Source: Rahnella inusitata (lineage in GTDB: Bacteria; Pseudomonadota; Gammaproteobacteria; Enterobacterales; Enterobacteriaceae). Taken from it: DNA of 64,000 nt. Below, one piece after another: positions 47,530 through 57,973 of the stretch (its first letter is position 1; each line of letters begins with the position of its first letter). The DNA lies in assembly GCF_003263515.1 (NCBI RefSeq), contig NZ_JYDE01000017.1, positions 310,001 through 374,000 of the forward strand, written 5' to 3'. A model generated the notes under the pieces. It had not been told where the DNA came from, ran no database searches, and was given only the letters and a program-made list of their open reading frames with translations. The translations under genes were made by a program, and so were the position numbers.

Positions 47530-48198
47530 TCAGATGTGGGCCTTATAAATCATCAAAAGGTCATCTTTTATTTGGCGACTCATTGGTGTGGCAGAAATGT
47601 CATCAATAGGCCAGAAAAGATACTTGATCAAATTATAAATGAAACAGAACTCTAGCCGGTTACGTACTTTTATTTTCTGCGCCAGATGTCGTTTATGAAC
47701 ATACACCGTACGGCTGCTGATATTCAATTTCCTGGCGATACGATAGTTGGGCATTTCAGACATCCAGTAGTTCATCACCAGAATTTCCTGATCGCTGAAC
47801 AACATTCTCGGCAGCCCGGCATTATTTCCCGGCATGTATGATTCAGGTGTTAATGCAATGTTCTGCAACAATGACGTCAGTGATTGTTTATTGAGAATAA
47901 AGACCTCGCGGGTAATCGAAATCGGCTCTTCGCAATCGGGATAGTTGGCATCGATGTAACAGTAAATACGGGCTGTGTGGCGGTATTCAAAGAAAGCTTT
48001 CAACTCCTCAGATAATTCTGCGCTATGACAATATTGTGTCATGTTAACGAGAATCACATCAGGTTGGAATTCATGAAGAGATTTTAGTGACTTGGGTATA
48101 TTCACGGAATCTATAATGTCGAGATTATTATTCTCAATAAGATAAGAATAGATGCCTAAGCGTGTGAATCCACAGGGTTCTATAATTGATAGTTTCAT
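47530..48198 (-). CDS. RcsA-like LuxR-family regulator
   Basis: A 222-residue protein with an N-terminal part resembling the RcsA receiver-like domain (EPCGFTRLGIYSYLIE, QPDVILVNMTQYCHSAEL) and a C-terminal LuxR helix-turn-helix (about 135-195; FSDQEILVMNYWMSEMPNYRIARKLNISSRTVYVHKRHLAQKI). The Asp for phosphorylation is not clearly present. Composition is distinctly A/T-rich beside its neighbours, suggesting transfer or relaxed constraint. It sits alone between marR and solA. RcsA itself is an auxiliary of RcsB for capsule; whether this one works that way is open. Confidence 0.75.
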   Translation of the reverse strand: MKLSIIEPCGFTRLGIYSYLIENNNLDIIDSVNIPKSLKSLHEFQPDVILVNMTQYCHSAELSEELKAFFEYRHTARIYCYIDANYPDCEEPISITREVFILNKQSLTSLLQNIALTPESYMPGNNAGLPRMLFSDQEILVMNYWMSEMPNYRIARKLNISSRTVYVHKRHLAQKIKVRNRLEFCFIYNLIKYLFWPIDDISATPMSRQIKDDLLMIYKAHI

Positions 48199-48349
48199 AT
48201 TACATCCTTGTTGTGCGTATCATTACGCGATAGAAAGCACTCCTGTGATTTCTTAGGCTAGCATATGTTTTTTTCTATAATGCTGTCAATTCGGAAATAC
48301 CAGTCTATTGATCTGGTTCAAAGCGAAATTAACCCATTGCCACTGAAAA

Positions 48350-48390
48350 AAGAAACACCGTCGGCAGAATATAGACGACGGTGAGATTTT
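48350..48390. terminator. terminator of solA
   Basis: CACCGTCG (48356-48363) and CGACGGTG (48376-48383) pair; on the minus strand TTTCTTTTTT follows, and on the plus AGATTTTTT. Confidence 0.85.
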
Positions 48391-48395
48391 TTACA

Positions 48396-49511
48396 TTACT
48401 TGAAGCGGGAAAGCGAAAAGGGCTTCAGATTAAAGGAGATAGGAAGATTGTTAGCGAATTGAGCAACAATTTCGCCCAAAACACTGGCGAACTTGAAACC
48501 ATGTCCGCTAAGTCCGGAAATCACCAGGGTATTTTCCCGGTCAGGTAACGTATCGATGATGAAGTCTTCATCTTCGGTCATGTCGTAAGTGCACGACGCG
48601 CCGCGAAGATTAACGCCCACCCCCGGCAGGAAGTGGCGGAAAAAGTTAAACGATTCCGTTCCGTCCTGACTAAAACCACCATAGGGTTTACGCTCTTGCG
48701 GTTCAGTGATCCACTGGCCACCATTATGCTTACCGAGTTTTAGTGCGTCTTTTACCGACGGGAAGCCGTAATATTGTTCACCTTGCATCGTCTCCAGCGT
48801 GAACGCCGGGAAATGATTCTCTTCGCTGTAGCGTCCATCGGCATGGAACCAGGCAAATACTTTTCGCAGGGGTTTCACTGGCAGTTCGGGGAGAATTTTA
48901 GTCACCCAGGTACCGGCGGTAACGGCCAGCTTCGCGCCACGGTACACACCATCGGCGGTAGAAACTTCTACGCCATCTTCCAGCCATTCTATGCTGTCTA
49001 CCGGACAGTTAAACAATTGCGCGCAGCCCGCTTCCCGTGCCAGACGGATATAAGCGGAGATGGCAATTTCACTTTGCAGGTAACCTGAATTGGGTTCAAA
49101 AACGCCGCAATAACCGTCTGGCAGGGTGAACAGCGGCCACTTTGTGCGGATCTCTTCGGCATCCATGTTCTTAGTCGTCAGGTCATAAGTTTCAGCGCTG
49201 TTTTTCACATTGGCGATAAACTCTGAGTTTTCCGGTCCGACATTCAGTACACCGCTGCGATGAAAGACCTTCTCTTCGCTGACCTCCGCAAGTTCGTCCC
49301 AAAGCGTTTGCGCTCTTAACAGCATCGGTACGTAACGTGCGCCTTCACCATAGGCGTGACGGATTAGACGCGTTTCTCCGTGATGGCTGCCTGCATTGTG
49401 CGGCGGCATCGCACTGTCGATCATCAGGACTTTCAACCCGGCGCGGGTGGCGTAATAACCTGCCGCAGAGCCTACTGAGCCACTGCCGACGACGATGAGA
49501 TCATAATCCAT
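48396..49511 (-). CDS. solA: N-methyl-L-tryptophan oxidase SolA
   Basis: SolA is a monomeric sarcosine oxidase-like flavoenzyme that demethylates N-methyltryptophan and other N-methyl amino acids, yielding formaldehyde and peroxide. The 371-residue product has the Rossmann start [42 protein letters not shown] and the covalent-flavin cysteine in [20 protein letters not shown] near residue 308, plus [19 protein letters not shown]. coli SolA is 372 residues. It lies before bssS as in E. coli. Confidence 0.96.
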   Translation of the reverse strand: MDYDLIVVGSGSVGSAAGYYATRAGLKVLMIDSAMPPHNAGSHHGETRLIRHAYGEGARYVPMLLRAQTLWDELAEVSEEKVFHRSGVLNVGPENSEFIANVKNSAETYDLTTKNMDAEEIRTKWPLFTLPDGYCGVFEPNSGYLQSEIAISAYIRLAREAGCAQLFNCPVDSIEWLEDGVEVSTADGVYRGAKLAVTAGTWVTKILPELPVKPLRKVFAWFHADGRYSEENHFPAFTLETMQGEQYYGFPSVKDALKLGKHNGGQWITEPQERKPYGGFSQDGTESFNFFRHFLPGVGVNLRGASCTYDMTEDEDFIIDTLPDRENTLVISGLSGHGFKFASVLGEIVAQFANNLPISFNLKPFSLSRFK

Positions 49512-49604
49512 GTTACACAGACTCCTCTGACGAAAATTTTTAACAATCTGGCTAGGGTCATGATAGAGAGTTTACGGCAGCGAAGGCAAGCAGGGCGGGA
49601 ACAA

Positions 49605-49639
49605 AGAAAAAGGCACCAGGATGTCAATCGCTGGTGCCT
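49605..49639 (-). terminator. terminator of bssS
   Basis: GGCACCA and TGGTGCC form a stem; on the minus strand TTTTTC follows. Confidence 0.85.
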
Positions 49640-49657
49640 CAGGCTGGCAGGTAAAGA

Positions 49658-49912
49658 TTAGTGTTTTCGGTGATCACTGTATTCGTACTCATTCGATTCG
49701 ATCTTTTCTATGCCGGCTTCGAGAATGTGAATCAATTGCCGGGCAACGTCGGTAGTCAACCAAAGGGTTCTGTCTACCTGAGCATTTTCTGGAGTCTGGT
49801 CTTTTGAAGACAGGTAATGGAGACGTATCATCATGGCGTCATAAGAGTCGACCGTACTGATATCCCAACCAACAAGCGGGTGTGTCTGAATAACTTCATC
49901 ATTTCTGTCCAT
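49658..49912 (-). CDS. bssS: biofilm formation regulator BssS
   Basis: The 84-residue product matches E. coli BssS in length and sequence: MDRNDEVIQTHPLVGWDISTVDSYDAMMIRLHYLSS and LTTDVARQLIHILEAGIEKIES. It affects biofilm formation and AI-2 and indole signalling in E. coli by an unclear route. It lies alone between solA and dinI with a 346-bp upstream gap. Confidence 0.95.
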   Translation of the reverse strand: MDRNDEVIQTHPLVGWDISTVDSYDAMMIRLHYLSSKDQTPENAQVDRTLWLTTDVARQLIHILEAGIEKIESNEYEYSDHRKH

Positions 49913-50258
49913 ATAGACCCCTTATCTTGTAGTGACTAACGTGAGTGACTATCTGAGGATCAATGCGGCTCATTATCAGGTGAGCTATTTCAGTATAAAC
50001 AGTTAAATCGTTTTGAGGAGAGTTTGAATCAATTTAATTGTAAAAAAATTGTGTTGATATATGAGGGGTAAGAATTATCTGGGAATTAACGGAAATTTTA
50101 TTTTCACGCTGAGTGTTTTCTATACAGGCGAGAGGAATAAAAAACCGGACTGCGACGCCCGGTAAAATACTGAAATAGCCTTTCGGCGTGGTTTTAATAA
50201 ACCTGATTATTATAAATAAGGTATGGCAGCCAGGTTGATTTTCAGGCGTTTCATCGCG
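49913..50258. other. bssS-dinI intergenic region
   Basis: 346 bp. It holds the bssS promoter region and a minus-strand terminator for dinI at 50138-50163 (ACCGG/CCGGT stem then T6). A 34-codon open frame at 50062 lacks a ribosome-binding site. Confidence 0.6.
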
Positions 50259-50513
50259 TTACTCATCGTTCTGATTTGAAAACCAGTCATCGGCACTTTC
50301 CCAGGTTTCCTGCAGAATTTCTTCGATCAGATCACGGTCAGTTTTTGCTCCACCCAAAACCGACAGGCTATTTGCACCGGCGTAGCGGACCTGAATATTG
50401 TTTTCGCGGTCTGAAAATTGTTTGTTAATTCTTTTACTCAATTCACCTGATAGCGCGTCGAGCGCACCGACAGGCAGAGGTTTGGTTTTATCGATAGTGA
50501 TTTCAACACGCAT
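50259..50513 (-). CDS. dinI: DNA damage-inducible protein DinI
   Basis: DinI binds RecA filaments and tunes SOS induction. The 84-residue product has the family sequence RVEITIDKTKPLPVGALDALSGELSKRI, VRYAGANSLSVLGGAK and ILQETWESADDWF, with the acidic C-terminal helix that mimics DNA. The ATG at 50513 has AGGAGG at six bases; longer in-frame starts upstream lack homology. It is three residues longer than E. coli DinI and has a LexA box in its promoter. Confidence 0.96.
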   Translation of the reverse strand: MRVEITIDKTKPLPVGALDALSGELSKRINKQFSDRENNIQVRYAGANSLSVLGGAKTDRDLIEEILQETWESADDWFSNQNDE

Positions 50514-50530
50514 AGGACCTCCTGAATAGA

Positions 50531-50554
50531 TTGACTGTATATTTATACAGTCAA
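50531..50554. promoter_or_regulatory. LexA (SOS) box of dinI
   Basis: CTGTATATTTATACAG (50535-50550) is a perfect CTGT-N8-ACAG box within a longer inverted repeat TTGACTGTA/TACAGTCAA. It lies 18 bp before the dinI start on the minus strand. Confidence 0.93.
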
Positions 50555-50628
50555 TCTGCTGTTTACGCAACAAGGAGATGAAGAGAAAATCGCGCGGTGG
50601 ATTACTGACGATCAACTCTGAACTGCGT

Positions 50629-51678
50629 TTAGCAGGCTGTCACTTTCCAGTTCAGTGTCTGCCCTGCCAGGAATGGAACAACGCAGTCTTCGCCCAGCGC
50701 GATTTCTTCCGGCTGAGTGACCGCCATACGCGTCAGTTCGATGAAATCTTCATTCACCGGCAAACCGTAGAAACGCGGGCCGTTCAGTGAACAGAATGCT
50801 TCCAGGTGATGCAGCGCATTCATCTCTTCGAATACCGTAGCATAGGCAGGCATTGCCAGAGGTGCATTGAAACAACCTGCGCAGCCGCAGCTCGATTCCT
50901 TGCGGCCTTTGGTGTGAGGAGCGGAATCGGTACCGAGGAAGAAGCGATCAGCGCCGCTGGCGATTACGTTACGCAACGCTTCCTGATGAATATTACGTTT
51001 AAGAATAGGCAGGCAGAAAAGGTGTGGTCGCACGCCGCCCACCAGCATGTGGTTGCGGTTAAACATCAGGTGCTGCGGCGTAATGGTAGCACCAAGATAC
51101 TGATTGCCCTCGAGAACATACTCAGCCGCATCTTTGGTAGTGATGTGTTCGAATACAATCTTAAGTTCAGGGAACTGACGGCGAACCGGCTCCATCACTT
51201 CATCAATGAAATACGCTTCACGATCGAAGATATCTACATGACTGTGCGTTACTTCGCCGTGGATGAGCAGTGGCATGCCGATTTTTTGCATACGTTCCAG
51301 TACCGGATAAATGGTCTTGACGTCAGAAACACCATGCTGGGAGTTGGTCGTGGCATTGGCCGGGTAAAGTTTTGCGGCGGTGAATACGCCTTGCTCAAAA
51401 CCGCGGGCGATTTCATCCGGATCCAGAGAGTCGGTCAGATAGCAGGTCAGCAGCGGTGTGAAGTGATGGCCTGCAGGCACAGCGGCCATGATGCGCGCGC
51501 GATATGCCAGGGCAGCTTCCACAGTGGTCACTGGCGGCGTCAGGTTTGGCATAACAATCGCACGGCCAAAAACTTCGCTGGTGAACGGTAGTACTGTACT
51601 GAGCATATCATCGTCACGAAGGTGAATATGCCAGTCATCTGGGCGGCGGATTTTCAAAACTTGCGGTGTAGCGTTCAT
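50629..51678 (-). CDS. pyrC: dihydroorotase PyrC
   Basis: PyrC closes carbamoyl-aspartate to dihydroorotate in pyrimidine synthesis. The 349-residue product has the two-zinc motifs: DDWHIHLRD (about 13-21), carbamylated Lys in [14 protein letters not shown] (about 100), LLIHGEVTH (about 138), [13 protein letters not shown] and [14 protein letters not shown] (about 250). The start ATG at 51678 aligns with E. coli and lies after GGAG by nine bases. The PurR box of E. coli pyrC is not clearly kept. It is followed in E. coli by yceB; here by an ABM protein on the other strand. Confidence 0.97.
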   Translation of the reverse strand: MNATPQVLKIRRPDDWHIHLRDDDMLSTVLPFTSEVFGRAIVMPNLTPPVTTVEAALAYRARIMAAVPAGHHFTPLLTCYLTDSLDPDEIARGFEQGVFTAAKLYPANATTNSQHGVSDVKTIYPVLERMQKIGMPLLIHGEVTHSHVDIFDREAYFIDEVMEPVRRQFPELKIVFEHITTKDAAEYVLEGNQYLGATITPQHLMFNRNHMLVGGVRPHLFCLPILKRNIHQEALRNVIASGADRFFLGTDSAPHTKGRKESSCGCAGCFNAPLAMPAYATVFEEMNALHHLEAFCSLNGPRFYGLPVNEDFIELTRMAVTQPEEIALGEDCVVPFLAGQTLNWKVTAC

Positions 51679-51902
51679 CAGGCAAAACTCCGGCATTGAG
51701 AGACAAGATGTTGGGATCAGGTGCGGTAATGGGAGCATTAACGGCGGGGAACAAGAATAAGCGCAAAACCGTTGGGTTGCATCTGTTAAATAAACTTCGT
51801 ATTGAAATCAATGCGGGGTAGGGGTCATAGTAGGGACAGATGTGAGTCGCCGGGCTTGCCGGAGTTACCCGCAAGCAAGACAAAAATAACAGGAGAACTA
51901 CT

Positions 51903-52190
51903 ATGGAAATCAGAGTTGTTGCCACTATTGCTGCTAAACCGGAGTTTAAGGCACAGGTAACTGAAGCTTTACTTGAGGTGATTGAACCCAGCCGACAAGA
52001 AGTGGGTTGCTTGCAGTATGAGCTTCATCGGGATCTCGACAAAGAAGGAGCTTTTGTCTTTTACGAACGCTGGAAATCGGAAGACGCGCTGAACCAACAT
52101 AATAAAACTGAACACTTCCAGCGCTTCGCCGCAAGTCTGGAAGGTAAGCTTGATGAGCTGACTATCCGCCGCCTTAAAACACTGGCTTGA
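51903..52190 (+). CDS. antibiotic-biosynthesis-monooxygenase (ABM) fold protein
   Basis: A 95-residue ferredoxin-like domain: RVVATIAAKPEFKAQVTEALLEVIEPSRQEVGCLQYELHRD and FVFYERWKSEDALNQHNKTEHFQRF with the buried His. Such proteins (YgiN-like) oxidise quinols or act in small-molecule turnover. GGAGAACTACT precedes the ATG. It is inserted between pyrC and rne, where the E. coli block from yceB to flgL would lie. Confidence 0.88.
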   Translation: MEIRVVATIAAKPEFKAQVTEALLEVIEPSRQEVGCLQYELHRDLDKEGAFVFYERWKSEDALNQHNKTEHFQRFAASLEGKLDELTIRRLKTLA

Positions 52191-52237
52191 TTACCCGCAG
52201 CCTTTAACTGTCTTATGCGCCGGAAGTTTCAGGCAAT

Positions 52238-52264
52238 AAAAAACCCGCCGAGGCGGGTTTTTTT
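52238..52264. terminator. bidirectional terminator
   Basis: AAACCCGCC-gag-GGCGGGTTT stem with A and T runs, between the ABM gene and rne. Confidence 0.92.
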
Positions 52265-52290
52265 ATACCTGTTACCAGTCTGTCAGAGTA

Positions 52291-55200
52291 TTACTCTGAT
52301 GGCATTTCAGGTTTTGTTGCCGGTGCGGTAGCCGTGCTGACGGCGGCATGACCACCTGCAGAACCTTTACCCTCAAAGTCAAACTCAGGGCGAACCCAGT
52401 CGCTGTGACGAGCCGGCTCTTGCACGTAAGCTGGCGCAGGTGCTTTGGTCATCGGTGCTGTAGCATGCAGTTTGAAGCGCGGTGCAGCCGCTTCAGTGCT
52501 GATCGCCGTTTCCGCAACTGACGCAGCTTCCACAACCGGTTGAACTTGTGCAACAGGTTCAGCCTTCACTTCAGCCTCTGGAGCCGCTACCGGTGCCTGA
52601 ACCTGAATTTCTGGTTCAGCGATAACAGTGACAGGTTCCACAACAATCGGCTCTTGCGCTTTCGGTGCAACAGCAACCACTGGGGTTTCCTGTACCGGTT
52701 CAGCTGTTTCTGGTTCAACCAGAACAGGCTCATCGGCAACAGGCTGTGCAGCAACTTCAGGTGCCGCTTCTACAGGTGTTTCTTGCGGCGCAAATTCTGC
52801 AACAACAGCTTCTGGCTCAACTTTCGCTGGTTCATTAACCGGCGTTTCCACAACAGTCTGAGGTGCAGCTTCGGTCGTTTCATTCAACACAGGAGTATTT
52901 TCCTGCGCGATTTCAACTTGCTGAGCAAGCACTTCTGGCGCTTCGGTCTCATTCACATGCTGTTCATAAGCCTGAGCAACCGGGTAGGTGATCCAGACTT
53001 TACCTGATGCCATTTCCGGAGAAACGAAAGCACCAGCCATTGGCATTGGTGATTGGGTCGGATAACGCTCATCGCGGTAGCGACGACGACGTTGACCGCT
53101 GACGCGCAGGTGACGCGGCGAACGACGTGAACGACGTGGCATACCGTTTTCACGGGCGTTGTCATTCTGGTTGTCATCGTTATCTGCTGAGTAATTGGTT
53201 TCAGCACCGGCTTCTTCATGGGAAGTGAAGGCAGGCTCAACAGGGCGTTCAGCCGGGCGACTACCGGTAATCAGCAATTGCGCAGCAGCTTCAGCTTCGT
53301 GATCCACTTCTTCTGATTCGAAGCGTACTTTTTGCGTTAACTGGCGACGCTGACGGCGTTGAGCAGGCTGACGATCTTCCTGGTCGGCATCTTCTTGTAC
53401 AACAGGTGCGGAGACCACCGGCGCGGCAATTTCCTGAACCACAACATCCTGAACTTTCTCTTCCGGCTGTGTTCTGCGTTTGTCATCAGAACGGCGACGG
53501 GAGCGCTCACGGCGAGGTTGTTGCTGCTGCTCATCACGGGCGACAGTTTCAACTTCTTCGATGCGGGCTTCAGCAACAACCAGTTCCGGATTACGACGGT
53601 TACGGCGTTGATCTTCACGCGGTTCGCGGTTATTTTCGCGAGTGTCACGGCTTTCGCCACGATTGTCACGATTGTTATCACGGCCTTCACCACGATTACC
53701 ACGATCGGTGCGCTCACCGCGTTCGCCATTGCGATCACGACGTCCGCCCTGACGACGCTGATTGCGGCGATCGTTGTTGCGACGGGTTTCCGCGGCTTCA
53801 GTGGTTTCTGTTTCAGCTTTAGGCACTTCAACAGGTTTAACTTCCTGCTGAGGTTCCGGTGCGAACAAGCCTTTCAGACCGCTCAACAGACGGCTGACAA
53901 ACCCTGGTTTCTCAGCAACAGGCGCAGCAGGTGCATTGACTGTTGTGGTGCGTGTCTGAACTGGCTCTTCAGGAGCAGAGGTTTGTTCAAAGCCTGATGG
54001 TGGCGCTTCGCCTTGCAGGGCAAACGCGGCGAGGGCCGGTTGCTCAGGGCGACGGCGTTCAGACGGCACTTCCTCAGAAGGTTGCAGCATTTCGGCTTCG
54101 TGAATCTGCGGAAGCAGGTAGCTCAGTGCAGAAATTTCTTCGCCTTTGCGTACACGCAGAACGTGGTAGTGCGGAGTTTGCATCTGATCGTTTGGTACGA
54201 TCACTGCGCGCACGCCACCCTGACGTTTTTCGATGGCATTCACCGATTCACGTTTTTCGTTCAGCAGGTAAGAGGCAATAGGTACTGGCACAATCGCATG
54301 GACTTCTTTGGTGTTTTCTTTCAGCGCTTCTTCTTCAATCAGACGCAGAATCGACAGGGACAGCGATTCGTTATCGCGCACTGTACCGGTACCGGCGCAG
54401 CGTGGGCAGATATGGTGCGTTGACTCACCCAGTGACGGGCTGAGGCGTTGACGGGACATTTCAAGCAGACCAAAGCGGGAGATGCGGCCGATTTGAATAC
54501 GTGCACGGTCCTGACGAACTGCATCACGCAGACGGTTTTCAACTTCACGCTGATGACGCACAGGTGTCATATCGATGAAGTCAATAACGATCAGGCCACC
54601 CAAGTCACGCAGGCGTAACTGGCGGGCAATTTCGTCTGCGGCTTCCAGGTTGGTATTAAAAGCGGTTTCTTCGATATCGCCGCCGCGGGTTGCACGCGCG
54701 GAGTTGATGTCGATAGCAGTCAGAGCTTCAGTGCTATCGATGACAATCGAGCCACCGGAAGGCAGACGCACTTCACGCTGGAATGCAGATTCAATCTGGG
54801 ATTCAATCTGGTAATGGCTAAACAGCGGTATTTCGCCAACATAAGGCTTAATTTTGCTGCTGAAGTCCGGACGGCCCAGAGCGGCAATGTGCTCTTTCGC
54901 CAGTTCGAGAACTTTTGGGTTATCGATGAGGATTTCACCGATGTCCGGGCGCAGGTAATCACGAAACGCACGAACGATAACGTTACTTTCCTGATGAATC
55001 AGGAAGGGTGCTGGGCGGCCTTCTGCGGCTTTCTTGATGGCATCCCAATGCTTAAGGCGGAAGGTCAGGTCCCACTGCAGGGCTTCTGCGGATTTACCGA
55101 CGCCGGCAGTACGCACAATCAGGCCCATGCCATCAGGCAATTGCAGAGAAGATAACGCTTCTTTTAATTCAGTGCGGTCATCACCTTCAATCCGGCGGGA

Positions 55201-55617
55201 AATACCCCCAGCACGTGGATTATTTGGCATCAGAACCAGATAGCTACCGGCCAGGCTGATAAACGTCGTCAGCGCTGCGCCTTTGTTTCCGCGTTCTTCT
55301 TTATCAACCTGAACGATCACTTCCTGACCTTCGCGCAAAACATCTTTGATGTTCGGGCGGCCATGTGAGGAATAATTGCTAGGGAAATATTCGCGGGAAA
55401 TTTCTTTCAGAGGAAGGAAACCGTGTCGTTCTGCGCCGTAATCTACGAATGCCGCTTCCAGACTAGGTTCAATGCGGGTGATTTTACCTTTGTAAATATT
55501 CGCTTTTTTCTGCTCATGGCCCGGACTTTCAATATCCAAATCATACAGACGCTGTCCATCTACAAGGGCAACGCGCAACTCTTCTTGCTGAGTTGCGTTA
55601 ATCAACATTCTTTTCAT
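52291..55617 (-). CDS. rne: ribonuclease E
   Basis: RNase E is the essential endonuclease and degradosome scaffold. The 1108-residue product has an S1 RNA-binding domain (about 35-120), the catalytic DNase-I-like fold with [18 protein letters not shown] and IVIDFIDMT (metal Asp residues), the Zn-link cysteines in CPRCAGTG (about 404-407), and a membrane-targeting helix [18 protein letters not shown] (about 570). The C-terminal half has an Arg-rich region (many RR/NR/DR), [20 protein letters not shown] (RhlB-type), acid-rich repeats and the PNPase-type tail [14 protein letters not shown]. It diverges from rluC. Confidence 0.97.
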   Translation of the reverse strand: MKRMLINATQQEELRVALVDGQRLYDLDIESPGHEQKKANIYKGKITRIEPSLEAAFVDYGAERHGFLPLKEISREYFPSNYSSHGRPNIKDVLREGQEVIVQVDKEERGNKGAALTTFISLAGSYLVLMPNNPRAGGISRRIEGDDRTELKEALSSLQLPDGMGLIVRTAGVGKSAEALQWDLTFRLKHWDAIKKAAEGRPAPFLIHQESNVIVRAFRDYLRPDIGEILIDNPKVLELAKEHIAALGRPDFSSKIKPYVGEIPLFSHYQIESQIESAFQREVRLPSGGSIVIDSTEALTAIDINSARATRGGDIEETAFNTNLEAADEIARQLRLRDLGGLIVIDFIDMTPVRHQREVENRLRDAVRQDRARIQIGRISRFGLLEMSRQRLSPSLGESTHHICPRCAGTGTVRDNESLSLSILRLIEEEALKENTKEVHAIVPVPIASYLLNEKRESVNAIEKRQGGVRAVIVPNDQMQTPHYHVLRVRKGEEISALSYLLPQIHEAEMLQPSEEVPSERRRPEQPALAAFALQGEAPPSGFEQTSAPEEPVQTRTTTVNAPAAPVAEKPGFVSRLLSGLKGLFAPEPQQEVKPVEVPKAETETTEAAETRRNNDRRNQRRQGGRRDRNGERGERTDRGNRGEGRDNNRDNRGESRDTRENNREPREDQRRNRRNPELVVAEARIEEVETVARDEQQQQPRRERSRRRSDDKRRTQPEEKVQDVVVQEIAAPVVSAPVVQEDADQEDRQPAQRRQRRQLTQKVRFESEEVDHEAEAAAQLLITGSRPAERPVEPAFTSHEEAGAETNYSADNDDNQNDNARENGMPRRSRRSPRHLRVSGQRRRRYRDERYPTQSPMPMAGAFVSPEMASGKVWITYPVAQAYEQHVNETEAPEVLAQQVEIAQENTPVLNETTEAAPQTVVETPVNEPAKVEPEAVVAEFAPQETPVEAAPEVAAQPVADEPVLVEPETAEPVQETPVVAVAPKAQEPIVVEPVTVIAEPEIQVQAPVAAPEAEVKAEPVAQVQPVVEAASVAETAISTEAAAPRFKLHATAPMTKAPAPAYVQEPARHSDWVRPEFDFEGKGSAGGHAAVSTATAPATKPEMPSE

Positions 55618-56206
55618 CTTAACTTACTCGTTATTTTTCCATTATTGACAGAGCTGCGGGCAAAATGACGTCATGACCGGATAAACCGTTGGCCCCGAGT
55701 CTTCTCGCAAATCGTCAACCTCACGGCTGTCGCTTGCATAGGGGCGCATTATTTCGGTAAGTCTGCTTTTGCTGTATTAAAGACACCAGCGTTGTGAAAG
55801 CAGCACTTTTATTAGGGGAATAGCTTCTGAATTTAAGTTTACAGATCTCATTCCGTTTGCCGGCCAAGCTGCAACCCGCAGCCCGCTAATTGCTTGATTT
55901 CACATTACGTCTTACGCCATTGCTGCGTTTTTGTGCGATCAGGCAAATCTATAATTCCTGCGTTTTCCCTAACTTAAGAGAAACAACGCGGAAAGTGACT
56001 TCATTATTCCATTGCAGGCACTGTGATAGCAAGGTGACTTTTCCCGTTATGACCAAGAATCTTAATCATCTGCGAGGTAATGCACATTGCTCGTGCTTTT
56101 TATCTGGTTTTCTTGCAGGTTTTCCACGGTAGTTGCTGGTAAGCTATGAGTTAAGCACATAAAAATCTGTGGCGCGAATCGTGCCTGATATTTAGAATCC
56201 CGAGCC
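55618..56206. other. rne leader and rne/rluC divergent region
   Basis: 589 bp without genes. In E. coli rne has a ~360-nt 5'UTR that RNase E uses to autoregulate, and the size here agrees. Candidate stems are visible on the minus strand, but no known leader hairpin could be drawn with confidence. Confidence 0.6.
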
Positions 56207-57169
56207 ATGAAAACTGAGAATCCAGCTGTACAATTAATCCCCATTTCTGAAGATGAAGCCGGTCAGCGTATTGACAACTTCTTGCTAAAAATCCTAAAAG
56301 GCGTGCCGAAAAGCATGATTTATCGCATCGTGCGTAAGGGTGAAGTCAGGGTTAATAAAAAACGTATTAAGCCAGAATACAAATTATTAGACGGGGATGT
56401 CGTTCGTGTTCCGCCGGTGAGAATCGCGGAAAAAGATGAAGCGCCTGTTTCGGCCAAACTCGATAAAGTCGCGGCACTCACAGATTGCATCCTTTATGAA
56501 GACGATCATTTGCTGATCCTCAATAAGCCCTCCGGTACTGCGGTACACGGCGGCAGCGGGCTGAGCTTTGGCGTTATCGAAGGATTACGGGCATTGCGCC
56601 CGGAAGCCCGTTTCCTTGAGCTGGTTCACCGCCTGGATCGGGATACTTCCGGTGTTCTGCTGGTTGCCAAAAAGCGGTCTGCGCTGCGTTCATTACATGA
56701 GCAGTTGCGTATCAAGAGTATGCAGAAAGACTATCTGGCACTGGTTCAGGGCGAATGGCCTTCCCATTGCAAAGTCGTACAGGCACCTTTGCTGAAAAAT
56801 ATTTTGCAAAGCGGCGAACGGATTGTTCGTGTGAATGCTGAAGGTAAGCCTTCTGAAACGCGATTCAAAATTGAAGAGCGCTACGAGTTTGCCACGCTGG
56901 TGAAGGCCAGTCCGGTGACCGGCAGAACGCATCAGATCCGCGTTCATGCGTTACATGCGGGGCATCCAATCGCATTTGATGATCGCTACGGTGAGCGCGA
57001 ATTCGATGCCAAATTGTCTGGAACCGGCCTGAACCGTCTGTTCCTGCACGCGGCAGCACTGCGTTTTGAGCATCCGAGTACCGGCGAGACGATGCGCATT
57101 GAGGCTCCGATGGACGCCAAACTGCGTAACTGCCTCAAGGTATTGCGTGGAAAAAGCGCGTCCCGATAA
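56207..57169 (+). CDS. rluC: 23S rRNA pseudouridine synthase RluC
   Basis: RluC makes pseudouridines 955, 2504 and 2580 in 23S rRNA. The 320-residue product has an N-terminal S4 domain (about 15-80: [33 protein letters not shown]) and the RluA-type catalytic domain with [12 protein letters not shown] (catalytic Asp, about 144), [24 protein letters not shown] and [13 protein letters not shown]. It diverges from rne and ends at a strong terminator. Confidence 0.97.
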   Translation: MKTENPAVQLIPISEDEAGQRIDNFLLKILKGVPKSMIYRIVRKGEVRVNKKRIKPEYKLLDGDVVRVPPVRIAEKDEAPVSAKLDKVAALTDCILYEDDHLLILNKPSGTAVHGGSGLSFGVIEGLRALRPEARFLELVHRLDRDTSGVLLVAKKRSALRSLHEQLRIKSMQKDYLALVQGEWPSHCKVVQAPLLKNILQSGERIVRVNAEGKPSETRFKIEERYEFATLVKASPVTGRTHQIRVHALHAGHPIAFDDRYGEREFDAKLSGTGLNRLFLHAAALRFEHPSTGETMRIEAPMDAKLRNCLKVLRGKSASR

Positions 57170-57197
57170 GTGAATGCTTATAGCTATTTTTAGAGCG

Positions 57198-57228
57198 AAA
57201 AGGGCGCATACATTGCGCCCTTTTTTTT
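57198..57228. terminator. bidirectional terminator
   Basis: AAAAGGGCGCA-tacat-TGCGCCCTTTT then T8, between rluC and yceF. Confidence 0.92.
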
Positions 57229-57238
57229 GTGCGTCTAA

Positions 57239-57832
57239 CTAAAGCAGCGGATTAACATTATGCCCGCGCAGCATGCCCAAAAGCGCAATCAGCGGTAAAC
57301 CAATCAAGGTGTTTGGGTCACGACCGGTCAGGCTCTCAAATAAAGTAATCCCTAACCCTTCACATTTGAAACTGCCTGCGCAGTCGTAAGGTTGCTCACG
57401 GTGCAGATAACCGGAAATTTCCTCATCGGTTAATGCCCTGAACGTGACATCAAAGGTTTCGCACAATGTCTGCGCTTGTGAAGTTCGCGCGTCGAACAGA
57501 CTGAGGCCGGTATAAAAGGTCACGGTTTTACCGCTGGCAGCGCGCAGCTGACGAAAAGCATTTTCGAATGTATAGGGTTTACCGGTGATGTGGCCGTCGA
57601 TGACGCAAACCTGATCAGACCCGATAATCAGATGTTCGGGGTGCGAGTTGCTCAGTGCGAAGGCTTTAGATTGTGCCAGTCGCTGCACCAGAACCTCTGG
57701 TTTCTCAGCCTCCAGCGGCGTTTCATCAATGTCGGGTGCAGCACAGGTAAACGCGAGGCCGGTCTTATCAAGCAGCGCCTTTCTGTAGACTGACGTAGAG
57801 GCCAAAAGCAGTTTTGCAGGAAGTGTTGTCAT
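57239..57832 (-). CDS. yceF: 7-methyl-GTP pyrophosphatase, Maf family (YceF)
   Basis: YceF is a Maf house-cleaning NTPase preferring 7-methyl-GTP. The 197-residue product starts [19 protein letters not shown], then IDETP and [12 protein letters not shown] (catalytic Asp), [24 protein letters not shown] and [33 protein letters not shown] use the ATG at 57832, aligning with E. coli; a GTG at 57844 is also in frame. It diverges from yceD by 141 bp. Confidence 0.93.
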   Translation of the reverse strand: MTTLPAKLLLASTSVYRKALLDKTGLAFTCAAPDIDETPLEAEKPEVLVQRLAQSKAFALSNSHPEHLIIGSDQVCVIDGHITGKPYTFENAFRQLRAASGKTVTFYTGLSLFDARTSQAQTLCETFDVTFRALTDEEISGYLHREQPYDCAGSFKCEGLGITLFESLTGRDPNTLIGLPLIALLGMLRGHNVNPLL

Positions 57833-57973
57833 AATTTTTTTCACAAAGCGTAGCGTTATTCAATCGTACATTTTAAACTGTTGGCCGCTGTGGAAGCGAA
57901 TATTGGTGAAAGGTGCGGTTTTGAGGCCTTTTTCTTTGACTCTATGTCGTTACAAAGTTAATATGCGCGCCCT

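Noticed and set aside
50062-50166. 34-codon open frame between bssS and dinI
   Set aside because: No ribosome-binding site, and it overlaps the dinI terminator.
51755-51785. PurR box upstream of pyrC
   Set aside because: The GC-rich palindrome seen in E. coli pyrC is not clear; the nearest match needs an extra base in the centre.
53359-53997. Long open frame on the plus strand inside rne
   Set aside because: It is antisense to the repetitive C-terminal half of RNase E; its composition mirrors that repeat and it has no ribosome-binding site or homology.
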